From Acidobacteriota bacterium (GTDB lineage Bacteria > Acidobacteriota > Terriglobia > Acidiferrales > UBA7541), in NCBI GenBank assembly GCA_003223245.1, contig QHYI01000102.1:62001-126000 (forward strand): a stretch of 64,000 nucleotides of DNA, read 5' to 3'. The notes under the pieces were generated by a model, which saw only the letters and a program-made list of their open reading frames with translations, was not told the DNA's origin and did not search any database. Positions 17,638-25,733 of the stretch are shown here, piece after piece; positions within the stretch are counted from its first letter, which is position 1, and each line of letters starts with the position of its first letter. The position numbers and the translations under genes were made by a program.

Positions 17638-19155
17638 ATGACCGATTCCACTCAAAAGACCGCGGGCGTGCGAGTCCGCTTTGCCCCTTCTCCCACCGGC
17701 TATTTGCATGTCGGCGGAGCCCGCACTGCTCTTTTCAACTGGCTTTTTGCCAGGCGCCGCGGCGGCGGGATGATTCTGCGCATCGAGGACACCGACGCCG
17801 AGCGCAACAAGCCCGAACTCGTTCAGGGCATCATCGACGGCTTGAAATGGCTGGGCGTGGATTGGGACGAAGGGCCGTACTACCAGTCGCAAAGGACCGA
17901 ACTGTATCGCGCCGCGGCCAAAAAGTGTCTTACGAACGGCAGCGCCTTTCTCTGTTACTGCCCTGCGGACAAATATGCGGGTGGTGATTACGCGGAGTCG
18001 GACCGGCCGGCTCAGGATGAAGAGCCAAAGGGCGGAGGGCCGCGGCGCGTCACGCGCTGCTCCTGCCGCGACGGCAAGCCTTCGACGCGGGGCTCGAAGC
18101 CGGCAATCCGCTTCAAAGTTCCAATTGGCGGGACGACCAAATTTGCCGACTCGGTTTTTGGCGACCGCGAGTTTTCGAACGACGAAATCGAAGATTTCGT
18201 CCTACTCCGCTCCGGCAAAGGCGACGAAGAATTTGGCCAGTCGATGTACCAGCTCGGGGCCGTGGTCGACGACATCGACATGCGTGTGACCCATGTGATT
18301 CGCGGCGCCGACCATCTCTCCAACACGCCGAAGCAAGTGCTCCTATACCGGGCGCTCGGCGCCACCCCGCCGGTCTTCGCGCATGTGCCACTGATTCTCG
18401 GCGCGGACAAGACCCGCCTTTCGAAGCGTCACGGCGCCACCGACGTAAACATGTACCGCGCGGAAGGATTTTTGCCCGAAGCGTTTCGTAATTTTTTGGC
18501 GTTGCTCGGCTGGTCGCCTGGCGGCGACGAAGAATTTCTTCGCACCAAGGATTTGGTTGCGAAATTTTCGCTCGAAGGCGTAAGCCGCACGAACGCCGTC
18601 TTCGACCGGCCCAAACTCGAATGGTTCAACACGCAATATCTGCAGCGGCTGCCGATCGAAGAATTGCTGCCCGAAGTGGAAACTGAATTGAAGCGCAGCG
18701 GCTTGTGGAAGCCCGAATGGGCTGCTGGTGCCGCGCCGGGTCCGGACGCGCGCGATCACGCGTGGTTTGCGCGCACTGTGGATTTGCTGCGCCCGCGCAT
18801 TCGCCTGCTGCCGGATTTTTCCACCTGGGCGCGCGCATTTTTTAGCGACGAATTTTCGCGCGATCCCGGCGCCAAGGAAAAATTCTGGAAAGACCCCAAA
18901 GTGCCGGAACTTCTAGGCAAACTTGCTGACGCTTTGGGAAATCTGAAACAGTGGAACCACGACGCTTGCGATCACGCTACGCGAGCCGTAGCTGAAGCCG
19001 CAGGCGTGAAAGCCGCCTTGCTGATCAACGCTACTCGCGTGGCCATCGTCGGCCAAGCTGTCGCGCCGCCGCTCTTCGACACCATGGTCGCGCTCGGCCA
19101 GCAGCGCGTCGTTCGCCGCCTTCACGACGCCTTAGCCGCCTCCGCGAAAGCCTAG
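17638..19155 (+). CDS. gltX: Glutamyl-tRNA synthetase
   Basis: A 505-residue class I aminoacyl-tRNA synthetase that charges tRNA-Glu. The HIGH-type signature is 'PSPTGYLHVGG' (17-27), and the KMSKS-type loop is 'KTRLSKR' (about 258-264). The C-terminal third is the helical anticodon-binding region. Two Cys-x-Cys pairs separated by 32 residues (from 'CYC' to 'CSC', about residues 103-140) form a likely zinc site in the acceptor-binding insertion, as in the E. coli enzyme. An upstream TTG at 17539 would add 33 residues of no family resemblance, so ATG 17638 is preferred. The gene is monocistronic, divergent from the export operon. Confidence 0.95.
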   Translation: MTDSTQKTAGVRVRFAPSPTGYLHVGGARTALFNWLFARRRGGGMILRIEDTDAERNKPELVQGIIDGLKWLGVDWDEGPYYQSQRTELYRAAAKKCLTNGSAFLCYCPADKYAGGDYAESDRPAQDEEPKGGGPRRVTRCSCRDGKPSTRGSKPAIRFKVPIGGTTKFADSVFGDREFSNDEIEDFVLLRSGKGDEEFGQSMYQLGAVVDDIDMRVTHVIRGADHLSNTPKQVLLYRALGATPPVFAHVPLILGADKTRLSKRHGATDVNMYRAEGFLPEAFRNFLALLGWSPGGDEEFLRTKDLVAKFSLEGVSRTNAVFDRPKLEWFNTQYLQRLPIEELLPEVETELKRSGLWKPEWAAGAAPGPDARDHAWFARTVDLLRPRIRLLPDFSTWARAFFSDEFSRDPGAKEKFWKDPKVPELLGKLADALGNLKQWNHDACDHATRAVAEAAGVKAALLINATRVAIVGQAVAPPLFDTMVALGQQRVVRRLHDALAASAKA

Positions 19156-19273
19156 TCTGCACCTTTCACAACATACCTCAAGCGCTCCACTGCGGTGAGC
19201 GTTGCGCGTGCGCTTGTAGGGACCCACTACGCTGCGCCCTAGCTTAGCAACCAACGCGCCTTGTCAGCTTGGA

Positions 19274-19840
19274 TTATTGCTTTGCAAAGATTTCAGCGTG
19301 AGCCGGCTTGGCTTCGGAGGCGGAAGCGGCGATGTTGACCGCGGCGTCGAGAGGAATCGTCACCGGCGGGAGGCATAGTTCCGTGCTGCATGCCTGATAG
19401 CGCAGTTTCAACGGAATGTGCTGCTCGCCGAGAGGAGCGGTGGCTAAGGCGTTGACCGCCAGACGGACAATCACTGTCCCCTGGTAGACATTGAGCGGCT
19501 TTTTCGAAAACCTGAAGGTTTCGAGTTTTCCCTTGGGATAAACCACTTCGCCGCTGGTGAATCCCGATGGCAGCTGGGCTTTGAGGTCGGTGGCGATCAA
19601 ATACTCTTCCGATTTTTCGCGCGCATTGACGTGAAAGCCCGGCCGGATTTTCATGACCACGGCAATTTGAAATGCACCACCCCGAGCGGCGGGTTCCATC
19701 GAAGCGTAGACTTCCGGCTTGACCACGTCGCGGCCGGAAGGCACTTGCGCATTCAGCGCTGGTAGAAACGCAGCGCCCGCCAGGGCCATAAAGAGACACG
19801 AAATCGTAACAACGGGTCGAAAAAACAGCCAAGGTGTCAT
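19274..19840 (-). CDS. Stand-alone DsbD N-terminal (DsbD-alpha/DsbC-like) periplasmic protein
   Basis: A 188-residue secreted protein. A signal peptide ('ISCLFMALAGAAFLPALNAQ') precedes one immunoglobulin-like DsbD-alpha domain. The redox pair is C-x4-C in 'YQACSTELCLPP', matching the 'YQaC(x)nCLPP' family motif. In full-length DsbD this domain passes electrons from the membrane part to periplasmic partners; here the membrane and thioredoxin parts are absent. The start codon ATG (19838-19840) lies inside the terminal inverted repeat of an intergenic repeat element, and no better start exists downstream before the signal peptide core. It follows cyaY by 122 bases on the same strand. Confidence 0.75.
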   Translation of the reverse strand: MTPWLFFRPVVTISCLFMALAGAAFLPALNAQVPSGRDVVKPEVYASMEPAARGGAFQIAVVMKIRPGFHVNAREKSEEYLIATDLKAQLPSGFTSGEVVYPKGKLETFRFSKKPLNVYQGTVIVRLAVNALATAPLGEQHIPLKLRYQACSTELCLPPVTIPLDAAVNIAASASEAKPAHAEIFAKQ

Positions 19841-19924
19841 TCCCAGGGCGGTTTTTGCCCGAGGAATCTGCTTTTTCTCTGGATTCTGAAGAAAAATAGA
19901 TCCCTCGCTCCGCTCAGAATGACA
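19835..19924. repeat. Palindromic intergenic repeat ('CHSERSEG' type)
   Basis: A 90-bp element bounded by TGTCATTC (19835-19842) and its exact inverse GAATGACA (19917-19924). Its conceptual translation gives 'CHSERSEGS', a string well known as spurious protein sequence from a dispersed repeat in acidobacterial and other genomes. Only this copy was found in the window. The right-hand gene start falls within it. Confidence 0.7.
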
Positions 19925-19962
19925 TCCCGAAGACTTTTTCGGCGCTTTGCGGGCAGCCCGGT

Positions 19963-20295
19963 TCACACCTTCACCTCTTCGCCAAGCTGTTGCGAAATGA
20001 CACGGCTCATCACTCCATAAAGATCTTCGCCGGTCTTTTCCAGTACGAACGCATTTCGCGATGCGTTCCACGCCAGCTTGAAACTGGTGGAAAGCGCCGA
20101 AATCCAGATTTCGCGCACCGGCGTGTTTGGCGAAATCACGAATTTGGCTTCTTCCGGTTCTTCGAAAATTACCTCGAGCTTGCCCGCTTCCCCTTCCACG
20201 TCAAAGCCGTGCGCATCCCCGAGCACGAGCAGGCGCTTCTTTAAACCGTCAAACGCCGCGTCCGCCTTTCTTTGAAAGTCCTTTTCTTCGAGCAT
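19963..20295 (-). CDS. cyaY: Frataxin-like iron donor protein CyaY
   Basis: A 110-residue cytoplasmic protein with the frataxin alpha-beta fold. An acidic first helix ('MLEEKDFQRKADAAFDGL') is followed by strands with 'GKLEVIFEEPEEAKFVISPNTPVREIWISALS', the family's N-P-x-x-x-x-W-h-S pattern. The second helix is 'GEDLYGVMSRVISQQLG'. CyaY binds iron on the acidic ridge and modulates iron-sulfur cluster assembly. No isc or suf genes are adjacent. A further upstream start (20358) exists but adds 21 residues without frataxin character. It sits 80 bases after the carbonic anhydrase gene in a probable four-gene transcript. Confidence 0.85.
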   Translation of the reverse strand: MLEEKDFQRKADAAFDGLKKRLLVLGDAHGFDVEGEAGKLEVIFEEPEEAKFVISPNTPVREIWISALSTSFKLAWNASRNAFVLEKTGEDLYGVMSRVISQQLGEEVKV

Positions 20296-20375
20296 GAATT
20301 GAGCGTACACGAGGGAAATTCTTCCGGCAAGTGAACGCTTCTGGAGTGCGGGGGACATGCTTCCGCTTTCTTCGC

Positions 20376-20876
20376 TTAAAGATCCTTAATTTCGCGCAGG
20401 CGTCCGGTAACCACGTCGTATACGAAGCCGCGCACGGCCACTTCTTTGGGAATCCACGGATGCGTGCGCAGCTTCTGCAACTGATGCCGCACATTTTCGT
20501 CGATATTTTGAAAAGCGTAGAAAAAGGCGGGCGCCACGGCCGCGGTGCCGGTGCGATTCTGGATGCGCGCACGCAACTCCTGCTCGGTCGCGTGCATGAG
20601 GCCGCAGTCTGTGTGATTGATGATCATGAATTCCTCAGTGCCCAACAGGTAGTGCGAAATGACGAGCGAGCGCAGCGAATCGTCCGTGACGATCCCGCCG
20701 GCGTTGCGAATGATGTGCGCATCGCCGGTCTTCAGTCCCATAGTGCGAATAGAGAGGCGCGTGTCCATGCACGTCAGTATCGCGAGTTTGCGCTCTGGGC
20801 GCGGAGTGAGCGCGCGCAGTTCATGCGTGCGCGCATAAATCTCGTTCGCTTCGAGGACTTCGTCGATGACACTCAT
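20376..20876 (-). CDS. Beta-class carbonic anhydrase
   Basis: A 166-residue enzyme interconverting CO2 and bicarbonate. The zinc ligands and active-site dyad are visible: C36 with D38 and R40 in 'CMDTR', and H88 and C91 in 'NHTDCG'. Length and spacing fit the short beta-carbonic anhydrases of the Rv1284 type. Its ATG overlaps the stop of the preceding DUF2961 gene by four bases (ATGA), so translation is probably coupled, an odd pairing since no metabolic link is obvious. Confidence 0.92.
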   Translation of the reverse strand: MSVIDEVLEANEIYARTHELRALTPRPERKLAILTCMDTRLSIRTMGLKTGDAHIIRNAGGIVTDDSLRSLVISHYLLGTEEFMIINHTDCGLMHATEQELRARIQNRTGTAAVAPAFFYAFQNIDENVRHQLQKLRTHPWIPKEVAVRGFVYDVVTGRLREIKDL

Positions 20877-22018
20877 CGCACGGCACCCGCGTTGCCCGGC
20901 CCGCCCACGGGCTCGAGCTTGGGAATACGGGCGTCAACCGCAGGAAGCGGCGGAAACGCGGCGTGCGGTTCGGTCTGATACCAATACGCCACGGAATAAT
21001 AGTTGTCCGAGCGGTGATTGGCGTGGCCGTGCTCGATAGTGGCGCGAATGGATTTCGTGAACGGGATGGGCGAATCGAGATGAAAGCGGTAGACCGAAGA
21101 GCGGCTGCCGGCGCGCTCTTCGCCCTTGACCGGCGCACCGTAGAGCCGGTAAGAAAAAGCGCTGCGCCCGAAATCAAATGCGCCGAGAAAATAATCTTCC
21201 GACCCGGTTCCGTTGATCGAAGGACGGCTTTCGCCGTCGATGAAAAACATGTCGTCGCCTTCGCCCCACCAGCCATCCTGATTTTGCAACACGGACATGG
21301 TAACGCCGACATAGTGCCCGCGGCCTTTCGCTTCCAACCAGATGTAGTTGCCTTCACCGTCCAGATTTTTCTTGTCTTCGACAAGCGGGTCCCCGTTCGA
21401 TTCCCATTTGTTGGTCCAACCGAGATTGGGCTGCGCCTGGCGGAATTGCGCGTGAAAGTAAAGCGTGTCGGCAGGAAGAGGCTTCGAGAGCGCGCGATAG
21501 TCCAGATTGAAATAGAACGAATAGACTTTTCCCTTCCCTTCGTTGGTGACGGTGAGGCGCGCGTGCTTCTGAAAGGGCATGGGGAAAAAGGAATTTAATG
21601 CCCGATCATTCGCGGCGGAAAGCAGCTCGGATTCCCAAACGTGGTAGTCACCCAGGCCCAGTCCGAAAAAATCGCCGAGAGGAGTTTCAACACTCGGCGA
21701 AGTTTCGCCGTCCCAGTACATGCGCAAAACGAGTTTTTTTAGATGATAAGGCTCGGGATCGTAGAGCGTGAACCAAATGTGCATAAGCACGCCCGGACCG
21801 TCCACGTCGAGAACCGTGAGTGTAGCGCCCGGCTCGATGGGGCGAAAATCAGCGTTTCCCCCGGTGGGCTCGGCGCTCGAAACGCGCTTGAGCACATACG
21901 CTTGCGGTTGCGTGAGGTCAACTTGCGCGTTCATGAAGTCCTGAGCCCGAGCTTCCCGCATACCTTGAGCCAACGCAAAAATCAGCACGAACATAAAGAT
22001 TGAGAAGAGATGTTTCAT
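20873..22018 (-). CDS. Secreted DUF2961 (GH172-type) protein
   Basis: A 381-residue exported protein with signal peptide 1-26 ('MREARAQ' cleavage region). The body is a DUF2961 double jelly-roll, recognisable by 'ADFRPIEPGATLTVLDVDGPGVLMHIWFT', 'LRMYWDGETSPSVETPLGDFFG' and the signature 'NGTGSEDYF' (about 270-278). Characterised members belong to glycoside hydrolase family 172 and act on fructofuranose- or arabinofuranose-containing sugars; the Glu in 'GSEDYF' is in the conserved catalytic region. The exact sugar here is unknown. It heads the run DUF2961, carbonic anhydrase, cyaY and DsbD-alpha. Confidence 0.85.
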   Translation of the reverse strand: MKHLFSIFMFVLIFALAQGMREARAQDFMNAQVDLTQPQAYVLKRVSSAEPTGGNADFRPIEPGATLTVLDVDGPGVLMHIWFTLYDPEPYHLKKLVLRMYWDGETSPSVETPLGDFFGLGLGDYHVWESELLSAANDRALNSFFPMPFQKHARLTVTNEGKGKVYSFYFNLDYRALSKPLPADTLYFHAQFRQAQPNLGWTNKWESNGDPLVEDKKNLDGEGNYIWLEAKGRGHYVGVTMSVLQNQDGWWGEGDDMFFIDGESRPSINGTGSEDYFLGAFDFGRSAFSYRLYGAPVKGEERAGSRSSVYRFHLDSPIPFTKSIRATIEHGHANHRSDNYYSVAYWYQTEPHAAFPPLPAVDARIPKLEPVGGPGNAGAVR

Positions 22019-22176
22019 GGCGTTCTCCCTGGTGTCTGGGCGCGCCGTGCTACTTTACGACCGACGCAGTGAAAAAAGAAAGCGGCGACAGGAAACCGAA
22101 TCTCCCAACCTCTGATCGCAAAGCTTCCGGCAACAAAACTTGCGGTTCGAAGCCAAGCCGTGTAATAAAAACGCTC

Positions 22177-22488
22177 ATGAATCGCATTCTTCTAGGAATT
22201 CTTTGTGGAATTTTGTTTGGAGCCATCGATGCATCGATGGTCCTTTTTGGCAAAAGTCCGGGCAAATCAACCACGGCGATCCTGCAAGCCTTCTTCAGCC
22301 GGTTCGCGCTCGGAATTTTGGCCGCCAACGCAAATTTCCGCCTGCACCCGGTGGTGAACGGCGCCATCGTGGGTTTGCTGATTAGCTTGCCCGAAGCCAT
22401 TGCCATGAAATCTTATGCGGGCATTCTGGGTACAGGCCTCGTTTTTGGAGCGTTGACCGGCTTGGCGGTGAAGATCTGGATCCCTTAG
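22177..22488 (+). CDS. Small glycine-rich membrane protein
   Basis: A 103-residue hydrophobic protein starting at ATG 22177. It has three or four membrane segments with many Gly/Ala and GxxxG spacings ('LLGILCGILFGAIDASMVLFG', 'GAIVGLLISLPEAIAMKSYAGILGTGLVFGALTGLAVK'). This pattern is typical of small inner-membrane proteins of unknown role that pack by glycine faces. No Shine-Dalgarno sequence is evident. It is divergent from the DUF2961 gene and has no partner gene. Confidence 0.6.
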   Translation: MNRILLGILCGILFGAIDASMVLFGKSPGKSTTAILQAFFSRFALGILAANANFRLHPVVNGAIVGLLISLPEAIAMKSYAGILGTGLVFGALTGLAVKIWIP

Positions 22489-22744
22489 TCTGCGTCGCAT
22501 GAAGTTTCCCTATAACCAATCGCGGGCCAAAGCGCAGGGCGGCTGGCGGCGCTGTGCGTCTTCAATGCCTATCGGAGCATTGGGTTCATCGTGCTGGTCC
22601 GGCTCAAGTACGCCATCGGCTTACGGTTCGGGAAGAAAAAATGAAGACTTGAAGCGCCCCCTACTCGCTAAAGCAGCGGAGTCACCGCGCGCGAGAAAGT
22701 CACGGGTTTAACTTTAAATTTAAAACTCGCCCCTGCAAGTCCAT

Positions 22745-23554
22745 TCACCAGCCGGGTTCGGCCACGAAGATCATTTCCGGAGAATTGTCGCGGATGGGCG
22801 TGCGGTCGAAGTCGCCGTACTCGGCGGACACGCGGAAGCCGCAGCGCGCCAGCAGATGTTCGATTTCGTAGCGGAAGAAATAGCGCAATGGCCAAGCGAA
22901 TACCAATCGCTCTTTGCGTCCGTCGGGATGCTCGACGGAATAGATCATCTCGACGTCGTTGCGCTGCTCCGCGCGATGAAACGCGGCGACCCGCTCGCTG
23001 ATGCGCACCAGCTTGCCGTCGTGAGACTTGTACTCGACGAGCGGCGATTCGCGCATGTGGATGGGATCGTGGATGCGCTCGGCGTCGGTCTGGAATACGT
23101 CCAGGATGAGTTTTCCGCCAGAGCGAAGGTGCTGGCGGACGCGCTCGAGGCAAGCCATTTGGTCGTGCACTTCCAGCAAGTGCTGAAACGGCCGGAAGGG
23201 GATAAGGATGAGCTGGAATTTTTCGCCCAGCTCGAACTGCGTCATGTCGCCCTGGACGAGGTGGACGCGCTCGCGCTCTTCTTTGTTGAGCACGGCGCGC
23301 TTGCGAGCGGCGTGCTCGAGCATGCGCTCGGAAAGGTCGAGTCCCGTGACGCGCTTGCCCATTTGCGCGAGCGCCATGGCGATACGGCCGGTGCCGCAGC
23401 CGAGTTCGAGTACCGGATCGCCGTATTCGCGCACGGCGTCGCGGTAGAACGCGACGTCCTGCGTGCGCTGGCGCACGAGCGGCGATTCGTCGTAGTAGTC
23501 CGCGATGAACGAATCGTACAAGGCGGGCGACAAGTTTTTTTTGTTGATGGGCAA
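22745..23554 (-). CDS. Class I SAM-dependent methyltransferase
   Basis: A 269-residue cytoplasmic methyltransferase. Motif I is 'LELGCGTG' (49-56) followed by the acidic residue in 'GLDLSE'. Motif II region 'LEVHDQMACLERVRQHLRSGGKLILDVF' fits the Rossmann-like fold. The N-terminus 'ALYDSFIADYYDESP' resembles the methyltransferases that start with a 'YD.lA..YD' segment. The start is TTG at 23552-23554 with GGAA eight bases upstream; no ATG is available near it. The substrate is not predictable. Confidence 0.82.
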   Translation of the reverse strand: MPINKKNLSPALYDSFIADYYDESPLVRQRTQDVAFYRDAVREYGDPVLELGCGTGRIAMALAQMGKRVTGLDLSERMLEHAARKRAVLNKEERERVHLVQGDMTQFELGEKFQLILIPFRPFQHLLEVHDQMACLERVRQHLRSGGKLILDVFQTDAERIHDPIHMRESPLVEYKSHDGKLVRISERVAAFHRAEQRNDVEMIYSVEHPDGRKERLVFAWPLRYFFRYEIEHLLARCGFRVSAEYGDFDRTPIRDNSPEMIFVAEPGW

Positions 23555-23601
23555 GGGGCGCGTTCCTTAAGTCGAACGAAGGCTTCTGTTTTCGGTCGTT
23601 T

Positions 23602-23988
23602 TTAGGAGACTACCGCGTCGGCTTCGATTTCGACGAGCATCTCGGGAGAAATCAGTTTGCTCACTTCCACCATGCTGGTGGCAGGGCGAATCTCGCCGAA
23701 AAACTCCCCGTGGGCGCGGCCGACCTTTTCCCATTCGGAAATATTGGTGACGTAGATGCGCGTGCGGACCACGTCTTTCAGCGTCCCGCCCGCTTTGGCC
23801 AGGGCGGCTTCAATGTTACGAATGGTCTGTATGGTTTGCGCGCGGGCGTCGCCGACGCCCACAATTGTTCCGTGGGGTCCGATCGCGGTTGTTCCAGAAA
23901 CCGTGATGCTGTTGCCGATGCGCACCGCGCGGGAGTAGCCCACAATCGGCTCCCACGGCGCTCCGCTCGAAATATTCTGCCTGTCCAT
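23602..23988 (-). CDS. Rid-family (YjgF/YER057c/UK114) protein
   Basis: A 128-residue protein of the Rid family, which forms trimers with ligand sites between subunits. Typical segments are '[16 protein letters not shown]', '[28 protein letters not shown]' and 'EIEADAVV'. In archetypal RidA the enamine/imine deaminase needs Arg in 'PARS'; here the equivalent segment reads 'PATS', so canonical deaminase activity is doubtful and a different Rid subgroup is likely. Two ATGs are possible; ATG 23986-23988 is nine bases from AAGGAG, whereas ATG 23995-23997 directly abuts it. Confidence 0.85.
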   Translation of the reverse strand: MDRQNISSGAPWEPIVGYSRAVRIGNSITVSGTTAIGPHGTIVGVGDARAQTIQTIRNIEAALAKAGGTLKDVVRTRIYVTNISEWEKVGRAHGEFFGEIRPATSMVEVSKLISPEMLVEIEADAVVS

Positions 23989-24174
23989 GATTGACATCTC
24001 CTTGGAATGCGTTCTTTGTAAGCCGCAGTTTCTTTTTCGCGTGTCAAAAAGAATAATCCAAACGGCGCCATTTCAAAACCAGCCGCAGGAAGTATCCGCG
24101 CGTTTCGCAATGATGCTAAACTGAAGGCACTCTCGCGGAGAACTCAAGACAATTGAAAGAGACCGGGACAGGGG

Positions 24175-25563
24175 ATGAAATGCAATAACATTTTGGAAGC
24201 CGTCGGGCACACGCCTTTGGTGCGCCTGAATCGCATTAATAAAGACCTTAAGCCGCAGATCTACGTAAAGGCGGAGTTTACGAACCCAGGCGGCTCGGTG
24301 AAGGACCGCATCGGCATCACCATGATCAATGACGCGGAGAAACGCGGCTTGCTGAAGCCCGGCGGCACGATTATTGAAGGCACTTCGGGGAACACCGGCA
24401 TGGGACTGGCGCTGGTCGCGGCAGTGCGCGGCTACAAATGCGTGTTCACCACGACGGACAAGCAGTCGAAAGAAAAAGTGGATTTGCTGAAAGCGCTGGG
24501 AGCAGAAGTGATCGTGTGCCCCACGGCAGTCGAGCCCGAAGATCCGCGCAGCTACTACTCTGTGGCGAAAAAACTCGCTCGCGAAATTCCCAATTCGTAC
24601 TACCCAAATCAGTACGACAATCCGATGAATCCGGAAGCCCACTATCTCACGACCGGGCCGGAGATTTGGGAAGATAGCGATGGCAAGATCACACACTTTG
24701 TTTGCGGCCTGGGCACGGGCGGCACCATCAGTGGCGCGGGAAAATATCTCAAAGAACAAAATCCCGAGGTGAAGATCGTGGGCGTCGATCCTTACGGGTC
24801 GCTGTACTACGACTTCGTGAAGACGGGGAAGACGATCAAGGCGAAAACGTATGTCGTGGAAGGCATCGGCGAGGATTTTTTCCCGACGACCATGAATTTA
24901 AAAATCCTCGACGACATCATTCAGGTGAATGACGAAGAATGTTTTGTGGTGGCGCGTCGGCTGGCGAAGCTGGAAGGCTTGTTCACCGGCGGCTCCGGCG
25001 GCGGATGCCTTTCCGGCGCTCTGCGGCTGGCGAAGGATCTCGGGCCGAGCGATTTCGTGGTGGCGCTGCTCCCGGACACCGGTATGCGCTACTTGAGTAA
25101 GGTGTACAACGACGAATGGATGCGCGAGCGCGGCTACGTGGATGCTGCCGTGCAAATCACCGCCGCCGAGGTGGTGAAGGCCAAGCACGCCGCGGGCAAA
25201 GTGCGCGAACTTGTGATTGCGCGGCCGTATCAGACCGTGTTCCACGCCCTGAAGAACATGCAGGACCAGGACATTTCGCAGATTCCGGTGTTCGAGGAAA
25301 ACACTCCTATCGGGACGATCTACGAGGACCAAATCCTGAATCTAGCGCTGCAGGGCAAAGATTTGCGGAAGCTCGTGGTGCGCGAAGTGATGAGCAATCC
25401 GCTGCCACAGGTGCCCAAGACCGCCCCGGTCGAACGCGTGACGCACATTCTCAGCCACGAAAATCCCGCGGTTTTTGTGGACATGGGCAATTCGCACTAC
25501 GAAATTCTCACCAAGTACGACCTCATGAGCACGGTGGCCTCGCTCATGGAACAAAAGCGCTGA
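24175..25563 (+). CDS. cbs: Cystathionine beta-synthase
   Basis: A 462-residue PLP enzyme joining homocysteine and serine to cystathionine. The PLP lysine is K43 in 'NPGGSVKDR'. The phosphate-binding loop is 'GTSGNTG', and 'GLGTGGTISG' and 'GGSGGG' lie further on. The C-terminal 120 residues form a tandem CBS (Bateman) module ('VIARPYQTVFHALKNMQDQDISQIPVFEE'), which in the human enzyme binds the activator S-adenosylmethionine. This separates it from cysteine synthase, which lacks the module. It lies upstream of the methionine-forming bifunctional enzyme, so the two genes control opposite fates of homocysteine. Confidence 0.9.
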   Translation: MKCNNILEAVGHTPLVRLNRINKDLKPQIYVKAEFTNPGGSVKDRIGITMINDAEKRGLLKPGGTIIEGTSGNTGMGLALVAAVRGYKCVFTTTDKQSKEKVDLLKALGAEVIVCPTAVEPEDPRSYYSVAKKLAREIPNSYYPNQYDNPMNPEAHYLTTGPEIWEDSDGKITHFVCGLGTGGTISGAGKYLKEQNPEVKIVGVDPYGSLYYDFVKTGKTIKAKTYVVEGIGEDFFPTTMNLKILDDIIQVNDEECFVVARRLAKLEGLFTGGSGGGCLSGALRLAKDLGPSDFVVALLPDTGMRYLSKVYNDEWMRERGYVDAAVQITAAEVVKAKHAAGKVRELVIARPYQTVFHALKNMQDQDISQIPVFEENTPIGTIYEDQILNLALQGKDLRKLVVREVMSNPLPQVPKTAPVERVTHILSHENPAVFVDMGNSHYEILTKYDLMSTVASLMEQKR

Positions 25564-25615
25564 GTGGGCTGCGAGACCTGATTCTAATGGGAAGTGATGA
25601 GAACCACCCTTTCTA

Positions 25616-25720
25616 TTATGGCCATGGTCGCGAGGCGTGATGGATATGCAGGACTTCGATGGTTGCTCCTTGACCCGGTAGGCAGCGATGTAGCCGTGGG
25701 CCGAGAAATAGCGCCTGGGG
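25616..25720 (-). pseudogene. Remnant of a ParE/RelE-type toxin with a frameshift
   Basis: On the minus strand, 'YFSAHGYIAAYRVKEQ' continues, after a one-base frame slip, as 'IEVLHIHHASRPWP' and then a TAA at 25616-25618. This matches the C-terminal half of ParE toxins ('Y.i.YRV....v.vl.i.H.aR.WP'). The upstream half of the toxin and any antitoxin are absent. It fills the gap between cbs and the bifunctional methyltransferase gene. Confidence 0.5.
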
Positions 25721-25733
25721 AGCCAAGGGACGC

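Noticed and set aside
22513-22650. Plus-strand stretch reading 'LCVFNAYRSIGFIVLVRL' before a stop
   Set aside because: Looks like a short hydrophobic coding tail but has no start codon in frame and no recognised family.
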